Assembly (NCBI GenBank): GCA_963766195.1 | Contig: CAVXYY010000005.1 | Span: forward strand, 1,042,845-1,106,844 | Origin: JAHEFT01 sp963766195 | GTDB lineage: Bacteria; Pseudomonadota; Gammaproteobacteria; Xanthomonadales; SZUA-36 | DNA length: 64,000 nt | Direction: 5' to 3' | In this document: positions 1-9,183 of the stretch, piece by piece | Position numbering within the stretch: position 1 is the first letter of the stretch | Layout of the letters: each line of letters starts with the position of its first letter | Position numbers and translations under genes: made by a program | The notes under the pieces: generated by a model | Database searches by the model: none | What the model was told of the DNA's origin: nothing | What the model saw: the letters and a program-made list of their open reading frames with translations, nothing else

Positions 1-2
1 AG

Positions 3-572
3 GCTTATGGCCAATTCGGGGCGCGCGCTTGCCAGGCCTTCATCAGTTACGCCACCACGGGTGATGGTGTTGCCGATGGTTGGGATCGTTTCGATATGAC
101 CCAGGCGCAGACCACCGCCATTTATTTCTGGGACCAGGGTTTGGGTGCTGAACGCGTGAGTTTGGTCGGTGAAGTGGCGTGGATCGGCGTCAGCGACCTT
201 CCTGCCATCAGCGTTATGCCCTATGGACGTAATCCAATATATGGTGCACCGACAACCGGATTAGGAGGGCCCAGTGATGAAGGTTTCGTTACGTCCAATT
301 CATGGGGCTACCGTCTCCGCGCATCAGCTAACTACCCCAACGTATTTTCAGGGGTTGAACTGACCCCCAGCATTGCCTGGGCGCAGGACGTCAGCGGCAC
401 ATCACCCACCTCCGCGTTTGTCGATGGCCGCAAGGCTCTTGGCATCGCGCTCGGCGCCAACTACCTGACCAAGTACCGTGCTGCCATTGCGTACACCTGG
501 TTCATGGGTGGTTACGCGAATACGCAGGTTGACCGGGATTTCTTCTCGTTTACTGTTTCCATGGATTTCTGA
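3..572 (+). CDS. DUF1302-family protein, C-terminal part (5' end outside window)
   Basis: The reading frame is open from the window edge, so only the last 189 residues are present. The sequence matches the end of DUF1302 proteins: it alternates hydrophobic and polar residues and finishes on an aromatic residue (SMDF), as expected of an outer-membrane beta-barrel (inference). DUF1302 genes usually precede DUF1329 genes, and here a DUF1329 gene follows after 30 bp. The family is poorly characterised and is often found with lipid, sterol or polyester metabolism genes; a role in handling hydrophobic compounds at the outer membrane is the usual guess. Confidence 0.75.
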   Translation, partial: AYGQFGARACQAFISYATTGDGVADGWDRFDMTQAQTTAIYFWDQGLGAERVSLVGEVAWIGVSDLPAISVMPYGRNPIYGAPTTGLGGPSDEGFVTSNSWGYRLRASANYPNVFSGVELTPSIAWAQDVSGTSPTSAFVDGRKALGIALGANYLTKYRAAIAYTWFMGGYANTQVDRDFFSFTVSMDF

Positions 573-602
573 TCACGCATTCAGCTTGAGGAGTTAAAGA
601 AT

Positions 603-1967
603 ATGAAACACATTTTCACAAAAGCTGCCCTTTGCGCAGCACTGGCGCTCGGCGTGAGCAGTGTCCTGGCCAAGGTTCCCGAGTCAGAACTCGCCCGCCT
701 GGAAACCGACCTGACCCCGATGGGATCGGAACGGGCCGGCAATGCGGCAGGAACCATTCCGGCCTGGACCGGAGGAATGACTGCCCCGCCGGCAGGTTAC
801 GTTGATGATGGTCACCTTGCGAATCCCTTTCCGGGTGAACAGCCGCTATTCACCATCACCGCCAGCAATGTCGACCAGTACGCGGCCAATCTTTCACCCG
901 GGCAGGTTGCCTTGTTCAAGAAATACCCCGACTACAAGATGATTGTCTACCCGACACACAGAACCGCGGCACTGCCAGAAGACGTTTATGGCATAGTCCG
1001 GGAGAACGGCCTCAATGCGGAGTTGGTGAACGACGGTAACGGTGTGATCAATTTTGGAGTCGCCCAGGCCTTCCCGATTCCGCAAAACGCATACGAGGTG
1101 TTCTGGAACCACATCACCCGGTATCGCGGCGGCTCGGCTCAAAGAACCTATGTCCAGGTGCCGGTCCAGTCCAGCGGAGCATTTGTGCCTGTTGGTATCA
1201 CTGACACGTTCACCTGGCCCCAGTTCCTGGAAGGTGGCATGGACCCGGTGAAAGACCGCAACGTGTTGGTGTATTTCACCTACGCGATTCATTCCCCACC
1301 ACAGTTGACCGGAACAGTTTTGTTGGTGCATGAAACGGTAGACCAGAATACCGACCCGCGTCGCGCGTGGCTGTATAACGCCGGGCAGCGCCGGGTTCGC
1401 CGGGCCCCGCAGGTAGCATACGATGGCCCGGGGCAGGGTTCGGACGGTACGCGTACCGCGGATGATTTTGACATGATGAACGGCGCCCCGGACCGCTATA
1501 ACTGGAAACTGGTCGGCAAAAAGGAAATGTACATTCCCTACAACTCCTATGAGCTGGGCTCCCCGAACCTGACCTACAAGGACATTCATACCAAGGGCCA
1601 CATGAACCAGGACTATGCCAGGTATGAACTGCACCGGGTGTGGGAAATCGAAGCGACACTCAAGGAAGGCGCACGGCATATTTATGCCAAGCGGGTTTTC
1701 TTCCTGGATGAAGACACCTGGCAGATTGTTGTAAAGGACCAGTACGATGGCCAGATGCAACTCTGGCGTATTGGTGAGGGACACGTCATCCAGTACTACA
1801 CGGAGAATGTTCCGTGGATCACGGTAGAAACGCTGATGGATCTGAACGATGGCCGCTACCTGACACTTGGACTGACCAATGAGGAAAAGAGCGCCTACAT
1901 TTTCAACCTGAAAATGGCTCGGGATGATTACGACACCGGCGCGCTCAGACGCCTTGGCAAAAAGTAA
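603..1967 (+). CDS. DUF1329 family protein (LolB-like outer-envelope protein)
   Basis: This 454-residue protein starts with a clear Sec signal (Lys/His start, Ala/Leu-rich core, cleavage near VLA-K at about residue 23), so it should be periplasmic or attached to the outer membrane. The start is set by a strong GAGGAG site eight bases upstream. The body carries DUF1329 hallmarks, including an early GTIPAWTGG segment and long tyrosine- and tryptophan-rich stretches. The family folds like outer-membrane lipoprotein-sorting proteins and nearly always pairs with DUF1302. The exact substrate is unknown. The gene forms a unit with the DUF1302 gene and ends at a hairpin. Confidence 0.85.
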   Translation: MKHIFTKAALCAALALGVSSVLAKVPESELARLETDLTPMGSERAGNAAGTIPAWTGGMTAPPAGYVDDGHLANPFPGEQPLFTITASNVDQYAANLSPGQVALFKKYPDYKMIVYPTHRTAALPEDVYGIVRENGLNAELVNDGNGVINFGVAQAFPIPQNAYEVFWNHITRYRGGSAQRTYVQVPVQSSGAFVPVGITDTFTWPQFLEGGMDPVKDRNVLVYFTYAIHSPPQLTGTVLLVHETVDQNTDPRRAWLYNAGQRRVRRAPQVAYDGPGQGSDGTRTADDFDMMNGAPDRYNWKLVGKKEMYIPYNSYELGSPNLTYKDIHTKGHMNQDYARYELHRVWEIEATLKEGARHIYAKRVFFLDEDTWQIVVKDQYDGQMQLWRIGEGHVIQYYTENVPWITVETLMDLNDGRYLTLGLTNEEKSAYIFNLKMARDDYDTGALRRLGKK

Positions 1968-1980
1968 AATTTGAACCCGT

Positions 1981-2011
1981 GCCAGGGGCCGGTTTTCGAC
2001 CGGCCTCTGGC
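1981..2011 (+). terminator. Hairpin after the DUF1329 gene
   Basis: Two 12-base arms at 1981-1992 and 2000-2011 pair with one G-T wobble around a 7-base loop, 13 bp past the DUF1329 stop. The T tract after it is weak, so it may only attenuate read-through into the YCF48-like gene. Confidence 0.5.
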
Positions 2012-2069
2012 ATTGTTGTCCCTGTATGTTGTACATTCAAGCTGTCGACCACCTGTCCGGAACCAACCA

Positions 2070-3260
2070 ATGATCAATTCGGTTTATTGTAAACGACTGC
2101 TCGCGGTGCTCACGCTTGCGGTCACGGGATTCATTTCCCCGGCTTTTGCGATTGATTTGCTTGAAATGCCGGCCGTTCAAAGTGGCGCCGCAGCGCGGAC
2201 CCTGTTGCTCGATATTACGAGCCGGGGGGAAGAATCGTTCGTTGCAGTTGGAACCTACGGTGTGATCATTGAGTCAGGCGACAACGGCGATAGCTGGGTA
2301 CAGGCGGAAGTGCCGGCGTCAGTGGCATTGACCGGTGTGCATTTCCCTTCAACGGATTCCGGCTGGGCGGTAGGCCATGATGGCCTGATTTTGCATTCCG
2401 GCGATGGGGGCAAAACCTGGCAGAAGCAGCTGGATGGATATCAACTGAACGAGCAGATCATGGCGGTCGCCGGGCGAATCGTGGAGCAGTTCAGGGCGGC
2501 GCTCGAAGCCATCGAGTCTCAGGAAGAACCCGATGAAGTGGAGCTGGAAGACGCCCAGTACGCGCTGGAGGAAGCCGAGTTCATGCTGGAAGGCGCGACG
2601 GATGACACATCAGCCGGCCCGGTCCGGCCTTTGCTGGATGTCTGGTTCCGGGATGAACAGGAAGGTTTTGTCACGGGTTCCTACGGGATGCTGCTGCACA
2701 CGACCGATGCCGGAAAGAATTGGGAGCTGGTTTCGGATCGGATGGACAATGTTGAGGCCTATCACCTGAACCAGATAGTCCCGGCTCCTGACGGTGCGCT
2801 GTATATCGCGGGCGAAGCGGGATTCGTGTTTCGTTCGATGGATGGCGGCTTGACCTGGGACAGTCTCGAACCCGGTTACGAGGGTTCTTTTTACGGAATC
2901 GTGGTTGTGCCCGGCGGAAGCGGCGAGTATGAACTACTGGCCTACGGCTTGCGCGGCAACCTGTTCAGTTCCCCGGATAAGGGTGAAACCTGGAATGAGC
3001 TGGATTCCGGTACCTCCGTGACATTGATGGGGGGCGCTCTGCTTGATGACGGCTCCGTAATGCTGGCAGGGCAGGGAGGAACCATCCTGGTTCGCGGGCC
3101 GGGCGAGCAGTCTTTCAGCCCGGCAAACAATCCCGATCGCAGACCGATATCCGGGCTGATACAAACGGACAAGGGTAATGTCCTGATGGTGGGCTTGGGA
3201 GGAATCCGGAAAGCCGACGCGACCGGCGCACCCCTGGCATCACCACACGAAAATCCATGA
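2070..3260 (+). CDS. YCF48/BNR-repeat beta-propeller protein, exported
   Basis: This 396-residue protein has a signal peptide ending near FAIDL. The frame stays open to a TTG at 1971, but the ATG at 2070 directly precedes the signal peptide and is preferred. Repeats of the type GDNGDSW, GDGGKTW, TDAGKNW, MDGGLTW and DKGETW are Asp-box/YCF48 blades, so a seven-bladed propeller is likely. An acidic helical insert of about 60 residues (around 125-185) interrupts the propeller. Such propellers sit beside RND/MMPL permeases in DUF1302/DUF1329 clusters and may act as periplasmic partners. The RND gene starts 10 bp downstream. Confidence 0.8.
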   Translation: MINSVYCKRLLAVLTLAVTGFISPAFAIDLLEMPAVQSGAAARTLLLDITSRGEESFVAVGTYGVIIESGDNGDSWVQAEVPASVALTGVHFPSTDSGWAVGHDGLILHSGDGGKTWQKQLDGYQLNEQIMAVAGRIVEQFRAALEAIESQEEPDEVELEDAQYALEEAEFMLEGATDDTSAGPVRPLLDVWFRDEQEGFVTGSYGMLLHTTDAGKNWELVSDRMDNVEAYHLNQIVPAPDGALYIAGEAGFVFRSMDGGLTWDSLEPGYEGSFYGIVVVPGGSGEYELLAYGLRGNLFSSPDKGETWNELDSGTSVTLMGGALLDDGSVMLAGQGGTILVRGPGEQSFSPANNPDRRPISGLIQTDKGNVLMVGLGGIRKADATGAPLASPHENP

Positions 3261-3270
3261 GGCGGACACC

Positions 3271-5712
3271 ATGAGCGAAGACAGAAAAACAGGTTTCGTC
3301 GATCGGGTCGTAAACGCAATTGAGCACTTTTTCCTGGAAGCCGAATCGGCAATCGAAAATGTTATTTTCGGTAAGCGAATCTGGGTCGCGCTGGTATTTC
3401 TGCTGATCACCGTTGCCCTGGGCTCACAGGCCATCCAGGTCAGGCCTGACGCCAGCTTTGAGAAAATGGTGCCCGTCAAGCACCCCTATATCGCGGCATA
3501 CCTTGAACGCAAGGACGAATTATCCGGCCTCGGAAACTCGGTCCGTATCGCGGTCGAAACCACCGAAGGTGACATTTTTACCGAGGAATACATGCAGACG
3601 CTGCGCGAAATCAGCGACGAAGTCTTCTTTATTCCAGGCGTTGCCCGTTCCGGCGTCAAATCCCTGTGGACGCCCAATGTCCGCTGGGGTGAGGTGACCG
3701 AGGAAGGGTTCACCGGCGGCACGGTAGTACCGGATGATTACGATGGCTCTCCGGAAAGCCTGCAGCAGGTGCGCGCCAATATCATGAAATCCGGCCAGGT
3801 CGGTTACCTGGTTGCCAACGACTTTACGTCCACGATTATTATTGCGCCCCTGATGGAGGTGTATCCCGAAACCGGTGAACCCCTGAATTACGGCGACATT
3901 TCCGCGCAGATGGAGAAACTGGTTCGCGACAAGTACCAGAGTGACAAGATCAGGATTCACATGACCGGCTTTGCCAAGGTCATCGGGGACCTGATCGAAG
4001 GCGCGGGGCATGTGGCGTTCTTCTTCCTGCTGGCGATCGGCATTACCCTGGTCCTGTTTTATATCTACTCACGGTGCATCCGGAGTTCGGTCATTGTCGT
4101 TTTTTGCTCGGTAGTCGCGGTCGTTTGGCAAGTCGGGCTGTTAAAGATTCTGGGCTACGGCCTCAACCCATACTCCATGCTGATCCCGTTCCTGGTGTTT
4201 GCGATTGGTGTGAGCCACGGCGTGCAGATGATCAACGCGATCATGCACGGCAAATCCGAGGGCAGGGACAATGAAGGCGCGGCGCGTTATGCATTCCGCT
4301 CGTTGTATGTTCCCGGTCTGACCGCGCTGGTTTCGGATGGCATCGGCTTTGCAACCCTGATGGTCATTGAGATCCAGGTGATCCGCGACCTGGCTATTGC
4401 CGCCAGTGTCGGGGTGTTGGTGGTCGTCCTGACCGACCTGATTCTTCTTCCCGTGCTGATGTCCTTCAAGGGAATCGGTGAAACAGCGATCCGCCGGATG
4501 AAAAAGTTCGAGAACAGCGGCGCCTATCACAAGCTGTGTGAGTTCTCGACCATATACACCCGTACATCCGTTGCTAAAGGCCTGGCGCTCATGGCAGTAG
4601 CTGCTTTTGCATTCGGTCTCTGGTACGGGCAGGATTTGAAAATCGGCGACCTGGATGCCGGCGCCCCCGAACTTCGGGCGGACTCCCGGTACAACCTGGA
4701 CAACAAGTTCATCGTGGAAAACTACACATCCAGCACGGATGTGTTCGTGGTGATGGTCATGACGGAGGACATGCAATGCGTGACCTACGAAACCTACGCG
4801 GCCGTAGACATGTTCGAGTGGGTCATGGCGGATGTGCCTGGCGTGCAATCGGCCGTGTCGCTGATTGACGTATCCAAGCGGGCGATTGCCGGAAACAACG
4901 AGGGCAATCCGAAATGGGCTACAGTCACGCGCAACCAATGGGTGCTGAACGGTTCGGTAAGCGGCAAGGAGGTTCCTCCCGGCCTGATGAACGCCGACTG
5001 CAACCTGGTGCCGGTCATGATTTTCCTGGAGGATCACAAGGCGGAAACACTGCTGACCGTCGTCGCAGCCGTCAACGAATTCATCGAGAATTATGATACC
5101 GGGAATGTCCGTTTCGTGATGGCGGCGGGTAATTCGGGCATCGAAGCGGCAACCAACGATGTCGTCAGCAAGGCGCAGTACAAAATGCTGGCCTGGGTTT
5201 ACGGTGTCGTATGTTTCCTGGTTTTCCTGGCGTTCCGTTCTCTTCGCGCGGTGGTTTGTATCATCCTGCCGCTGGTGCTGACTTCCGTTCTCGGCCAGGC
5301 CTTGATGACTTTCCTCGGGATTGGCGTAAAAGTCGCCACCTTGCCGGTCATCGCGCTGGGCGTCGGTATCGGTGTTGACTACGGCATCTATATTTTCAGT
5401 AAACTCGAAACCTATTTATATAAGGGCCTCAAGTTGCGTGACGCCTACTTCGAGACCCTGAAAACCACGGGCAAGGCGGTTTCTTTCACCGGTCTCACCC
5501 TGGCCATCGGTGTGGCCACCTGGTTGTGGTCGCCGATCAAGTTCCAGGGTGATATGGGCCTGATGCTGACCTTCATGTTCATCATGAACATGTTTGGCGC
5601 GCTGATCCTGCTGCCGGCACTGGTACGCCTGCTCATCCCGACCAAGGACTATCAGCAGCACAAGGTTGAACTGGGCCGACTGAAACTGGAAGCCGGTGAA
5701 TCGGTTCACTGA
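3271..5712 (+). CDS. RND/MMPL-superfamily transporter
   Basis: This 813-residue permease has a duplicated RND layout. A first membrane helix (about residues 29-50) is followed by a large periplasmic domain and a block of helices at about 245-400. A second helix-domain-helix set follows, with helices at about 430-450 and 640-790. Charged residues inside the second block (GVGIGVDYGIY) resemble the proton-relay region of the MMPL and hopanoid/lipid RND families. It lacks the full length of drug-efflux RND pumps (about 1,030 residues). Its place between a YCF48-like gene and an acyl-CoA ligase suggests movement of a lipid or other hydrophobic compound; the substrate is unknown. Confidence 0.85.
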   Translation: MSEDRKTGFVDRVVNAIEHFFLEAESAIENVIFGKRIWVALVFLLITVALGSQAIQVRPDASFEKMVPVKHPYIAAYLERKDELSGLGNSVRIAVETTEGDIFTEEYMQTLREISDEVFFIPGVARSGVKSLWTPNVRWGEVTEEGFTGGTVVPDDYDGSPESLQQVRANIMKSGQVGYLVANDFTSTIIIAPLMEVYPETGEPLNYGDISAQMEKLVRDKYQSDKIRIHMTGFAKVIGDLIEGAGHVAFFFLLAIGITLVLFYIYSRCIRSSVIVVFCSVVAVVWQVGLLKILGYGLNPYSMLIPFLVFAIGVSHGVQMINAIMHGKSEGRDNEGAARYAFRSLYVPGLTALVSDGIGFATLMVIEIQVIRDLAIAASVGVLVVVLTDLILLPVLMSFKGIGETAIRRMKKFENSGAYHKLCEFSTIYTRTSVAKGLALMAVAAFAFGLWYGQDLKIGDLDAGAPELRADSRYNLDNKFIVENYTSSTDVFVVMVMTEDMQCVTYETYAAVDMFEWVMADVPGVQSAVSLIDVSKRAIAGNNEGNPKWATVTRNQWVLNGSVSGKEVPPGLMNADCNLVPVMIFLEDHKAETLLTVVAAVNEFIENYDTGNVRFVMAAGNSGIEAATNDVVSKAQYKMLAWVYGVVCFLVFLAFRSLRAVVCIILPLVLTSVLGQALMTFLGIGVKVATLPVIALGVGIGVDYGIYIFSKLETYLYKGLKLRDAYFETLKTTGKAVSFTGLTLAIGVATWLWSPIKFQGDMGLMLTFMFIMNMFGALILLPALVRLLIPTKDYQQHKVELGRLKLEAGESVH

Positions 5713-5726
5713 CGGGTAGCGAATTT

Positions 5727-7352
5727 ATGACGGCTCGGATCTGGCAACAGAATTATGTGGAGGGTATTCCCAACGAGGTCGATACATCGGACTGCCGGTC
5801 GATTGCGCAGATGTTCAATGACTCGGTCAGGAAATTCAGTGACCATGTCGCTTTCAGCAGTTTCGGTACCGAACTGACGTACGGGGATGTAGACCGCCTT
5901 TCACGCGATTTCGCAGCTTATCTGCAAAATGAGCTTGGCCTGAAAAAAGGTGACCGCGTTGCGATGATGGCGCCGAACACCCTGGCCTTTGCCGTCGGTA
6001 TGTTTGGCGTCATCCGTGCCGGGGGGGTGCAGGTCAATGTCAATCCGCTGTATTCAGCCAATGAACTGGAACACCAGCTGAATGACGCGGACGTAGACAC
6101 GATCATCATCTTCTCCGGTTCAACCGGAACCCTGGCCCAGGCTGTCGATAAAACCCCGATCCGGAACGTCATCGTTTTCGGTCTTGACGACCTGGTCAAC
6201 CGGGGCCTTCCATCTCCCCCGGTCGATGCAAGGCTGGAAAATACCATTGCATTCACCGATGCACTGGCGACCGGTTCCAGCCACGAATTCAAGGAGCCGG
6301 AACTGGACCACGACGACCTGCTGTTTTTGCAGTACACCGGCGGTACGACGGGCTTGTCCAAGGGTGCGATGCTGACCCATGGCAACCTTGTGGCCAACAT
6401 CTGGCAGTTTGAATCGGTCGATTGCAACATGATCGAAGACGGGACCGAGGTGGTCATCACGGCCATCCCGATGTACCACATTTTCGCGCTGATGGTGAAC
6501 ACGCTGAGCTTTTTCAAGCGCGGGGAGAAAAATGTACTGATCACCAACCCCCGGGACATGGAGTCGTTCGTGAAGACCTGGGCGGCTTCGAATCCGAGCA
6601 TATTCACCGGCGTAAATACGCTTTTCGTCGGCTTATTGCATACACCCGGGTTCAGTGACATCGATTTTTCCGGCCTGAAATTCACCATGGGTGGGGGCGC
6701 GCCAGTCCAACAGGCGGTCTCTCAAAGGTGGAAAGACCTCACCGGCAGATACATCAAGGAAGGCTATGGCCTTTCAGAAACCTCGCCGGTGCTGACGGTA
6801 AACCTGCTGGCCACGACTGAATACCGCCCGGGAATAGGCATCCCTTTGCCTTCAACCGACATTTCATTGCGTGATGATGAGGGCAACGAAGTACCCCAGG
6901 GCGAGCCTGGCGAACTCTGCGCCAAGGGCCCCCAGGTCATGTCCGGATACTGGCGCCAACCCGAGGCGACTGCTGCAGCCATGACTGCGGATGGGTATTT
7001 CAAAACCGGTGATATCGCCGTGATGGAGAAAGACGGCTATTTTCGGATTGTCGATCGCAAGAAGGACATGATCCTGGTCTCCGGTTTCAACGTCTATCCC
7101 AATGAAATTGAAGACGTCGTCGCCGGCATGCCAGGCGTGGTTGAATCCGCCTGTGTTGGAATGCCCAGCGAAGACACCGGGGAGGCTGTCAAGCTCTTCG
7201 TAGTGAAAAAGGATGACTCGATTACCGCGGAAGACGTTCGTAATTTCTGCCGCGAACACCTGGCCGCTTACAAGGTGCCCAAGGTCGTGGTATTCATCAA
7301 AGAGTTGCCGAAATCCGCGGTCGGGAAAATTTTGCGCAGGTCCTTGAAATAA
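5727..7352 (+). CDS. fadD: Long-chain fatty acid--CoA ligase (AMP-forming)
   Basis: A 541-residue ANL-superfamily enzyme that would activate a carboxylic acid to its acyl-CoA through an acyl-AMP. The P-loop-like motif YTGGTTGLSKGA is at about residues 204-215, the adenylate motif GYGLSETSP is near 348-356, and the C-terminal catalytic lysine lies in PKSAVGKILRR. Length and motif order match bacterial FadD. It follows the RND gene by 14 bp, so the two are probably co-transcribed. Acyl chain length cannot be read from the sequence; medium- to long-chain or steroid side-chain acids are possible. Confidence 0.88.
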   Translation: MTARIWQQNYVEGIPNEVDTSDCRSIAQMFNDSVRKFSDHVAFSSFGTELTYGDVDRLSRDFAAYLQNELGLKKGDRVAMMAPNTLAFAVGMFGVIRAGGVQVNVNPLYSANELEHQLNDADVDTIIIFSGSTGTLAQAVDKTPIRNVIVFGLDDLVNRGLPSPPVDARLENTIAFTDALATGSSHEFKEPELDHDDLLFLQYTGGTTGLSKGAMLTHGNLVANIWQFESVDCNMIEDGTEVVITAIPMYHIFALMVNTLSFFKRGEKNVLITNPRDMESFVKTWAASNPSIFTGVNTLFVGLLHTPGFSDIDFSGLKFTMGGGAPVQQAVSQRWKDLTGRYIKEGYGLSETSPVLTVNLLATTEYRPGIGIPLPSTDISLRDDEGNEVPQGEPGELCAKGPQVMSGYWRQPEATAAAMTADGYFKTGDIAVMEKDGYFRIVDRKKDMILVSGFNVYPNEIEDVVAGMPGVVESACVGMPSEDTGEAVKLFVVKKDDSITAEDVRNFCREHLAAYKVPKVVVFIKELPKSAVGKILRRSLK

Positions 7353-7494
7353 ACCGGACCATGAGGAAAAACTGAACACTTTTGAGCAGGCGTTTCAGCA
7401 AGCTACAGCGCCCGGGAAGCTGGTTCATTTTGCCGGTTTGCAGGTATTCTTACCCATCAATCAACATCGAAAAATTCCCATGACAGGCTCGACC

Positions 7495-9147
7495 ATGCAA
7501 TGGCTGGACGAAACCCATGACGTTGAAAACCAGCCGGTGTCTCTGGAAAATTACAATCCCTACCAGCGGGATATTGCTTTGCGGGATGCGGTGAAACGGG
7601 AGGGTGCTGCCTGGGCGGAACATGAACTCTGGGAGTTTGGTGATTTAACCGGCACGGCGCAGTTTATCGCGCTGGGATTCCAGGCAAATGAAAACCGTCC
7701 TGAATTGCGCACCCACAATCCACATGGCCACCGTGTGAATGAAGTTCGTTTTCACCCGGCTTATCACGAATTGATGCAAGTCTCCCTGGCCCATGGTCTG
7801 CACGCTTCCCACTGGGCCTCGCCCGGTGTCGGTGCTCATGTTGCACGTGCAGCCAAATACTACCTGGTGGCGCAGGTCGAGGCAGGCCATGGCTGCCCTG
7901 TCACGATGACCTCGGCAGTCATCCCTGCTCTGAAGCATCAGCCTGATGTATACGCCGGCTATGTAAACAAGATCCTGAACAACGCTTACGACCCGCGCAA
8001 CGTGCCGATCGCTGAAAAATCGAGCGTCACGATTGGCATGGCCATGACGGAGAAACAGGGTGGTTCCGATGTGAGAACCAATACGACCCGGGCCCTTCCG
8101 ATTGATCTGCCCGGCCCCGGCCGGGAATACAGCCTGGTGGGGCACAAGTATTTTGTTTCCGCTCCGATGTCAGATGCTTTTCTGGTATTGGCACAGAGCT
8201 CAGGCGGGCTTTCCTGTTTCATCATGCCCCGCTGGCGTCCGGACGGGACAATGAATGCCATGCAGATACAACAGCTGAAGAACAAAATGGGCAACGTGTC
8301 CAATGCTTCCAGCGAAGTGGAATTGCGCGGGGCTTACGCTGTTATGGTTGGAGAGGAAGGGCGTGGTGTGAGGACCATTATCGACATGGTAGCCATGACC
8401 CGATTTGACTGCATGATTGGTTCGTCGGCAGGTATGCGCCAGGCGGTGGTTCAGGCCATTCATCATTGCCGGCAACGGGTAGCCTTCGGTAAATCACTGG
8501 TTGACCAGCCTCTGATGCAGAATGTCCTGGCTGACCTGGCCTTGGAAAGTGAAGCAGCGATGGTGCTGACCCTGCGTATCGCCAGGGCACTGGACAGCAG
8601 GGATGATTCCGCGCATGAAAAGCACCTGCTTCGGATCGGGACGATACTGGGTAAATACTGGATCTGTAAACGTGCCGCGGGACATGCTGTGGAAGCCATG
8701 GAGTGCATCGGCGGTAGCGGTTTGATGGAAGACTGCATCATGCCGCGGCTGTTCCGCGAGTCGCCCGTCAATGCGATTTGGGAAGGCAGTGGAAACGTCC
8801 AGGGTCTCGATTTGCTTCGAGTCATGCAGAAAGAGCCTGAAGTCATTCAGGCTTACTTCGGCGAAGTTAACAAGGCAGCCGGCCGGAACGAACTTTTTGA
8901 CGTGGCAGTCAACGACCTGGAAAATCAGCTCGCCGACACCCGGAACCTGGAGTTCCGCTGCAGGGCAGTGCTTGGAAACATGGCCACTGCATTGCAGGCA
9001 GCGCTGCTGATCCGGCACTCCATCCCCGAAGTGGCCCGGGCATTTTGCTCATCCCGACTGGCGAGTCCTGCGCAGCCGCTGTATGGCACGCTGCCTGATG
9101 GAGTCAATTGCCAAGCCATTATCGACAGGGCCTTTCCACCGGTCTGA
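7495..9147 (+). CDS. aidB: AidB-type acyl-CoA dehydrogenase
   Basis: About 550 residues, matching the AidB branch of FAD-dependent acyl-CoA dehydrogenases rather than the 380-residue short form. The N-terminus aligns with E. coli AidB (tryptophan, then NQP, then VRFHPAYH against VRFHPAWH). The FAD-fold motif MAMTEKQGGSDVRTN is clear. The alignment favours the ATG at 7495; an ATG at 7480 and a TTG at 7438 are also in frame. AidB belongs to the adaptive response to DNA alkylation in E. coli and can oxidise isovaleryl-CoA weakly. Next to an acyl-CoA ligase it could instead be a catabolic dehydrogenase. Both readings stay open. Confidence 0.85.
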   Translation: MQWLDETHDVENQPVSLENYNPYQRDIALRDAVKREGAAWAEHELWEFGDLTGTAQFIALGFQANENRPELRTHNPHGHRVNEVRFHPAYHELMQVSLAHGLHASHWASPGVGAHVARAAKYYLVAQVEAGHGCPVTMTSAVIPALKHQPDVYAGYVNKILNNAYDPRNVPIAEKSSVTIGMAMTEKQGGSDVRTNTTRALPIDLPGPGREYSLVGHKYFVSAPMSDAFLVLAQSSGGLSCFIMPRWRPDGTMNAMQIQQLKNKMGNVSNASSEVELRGAYAVMVGEEGRGVRTIIDMVAMTRFDCMIGSSAGMRQAVVQAIHHCRQRVAFGKSLVDQPLMQNVLADLALESEAAMVLTLRIARALDSRDDSAHEKHLLRIGTILGKYWICKRAAGHAVEAMECIGGSGLMEDCIMPRLFRESPVNAIWEGSGNVQGLDLLRVMQKEPEVIQAYFGEVNKAAGRNELFDVAVNDLENQLADTRNLEFRCRAVLGNMATALQAALLIRHSIPEVARAFCSSRLASPAQPLYGTLPDGVNCQAIIDRAFPPV

Positions 9148-9183
9148 ACAGGCTTACCTGAGCATCATTACTTGGAGAACCGT

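Noticed and set aside
894..2036. Long minus-strand frame (380 codons)
   Set aside because: It lies antisense to the DUF1329 gene, has no known motif, and its codon pattern is explained by the sense gene.
4141..5037. Minus-strand frame of 298 codons
   Set aside because: It mirrors the RND permease gene; His/Asp-rich antisense composition and no ribosome site.
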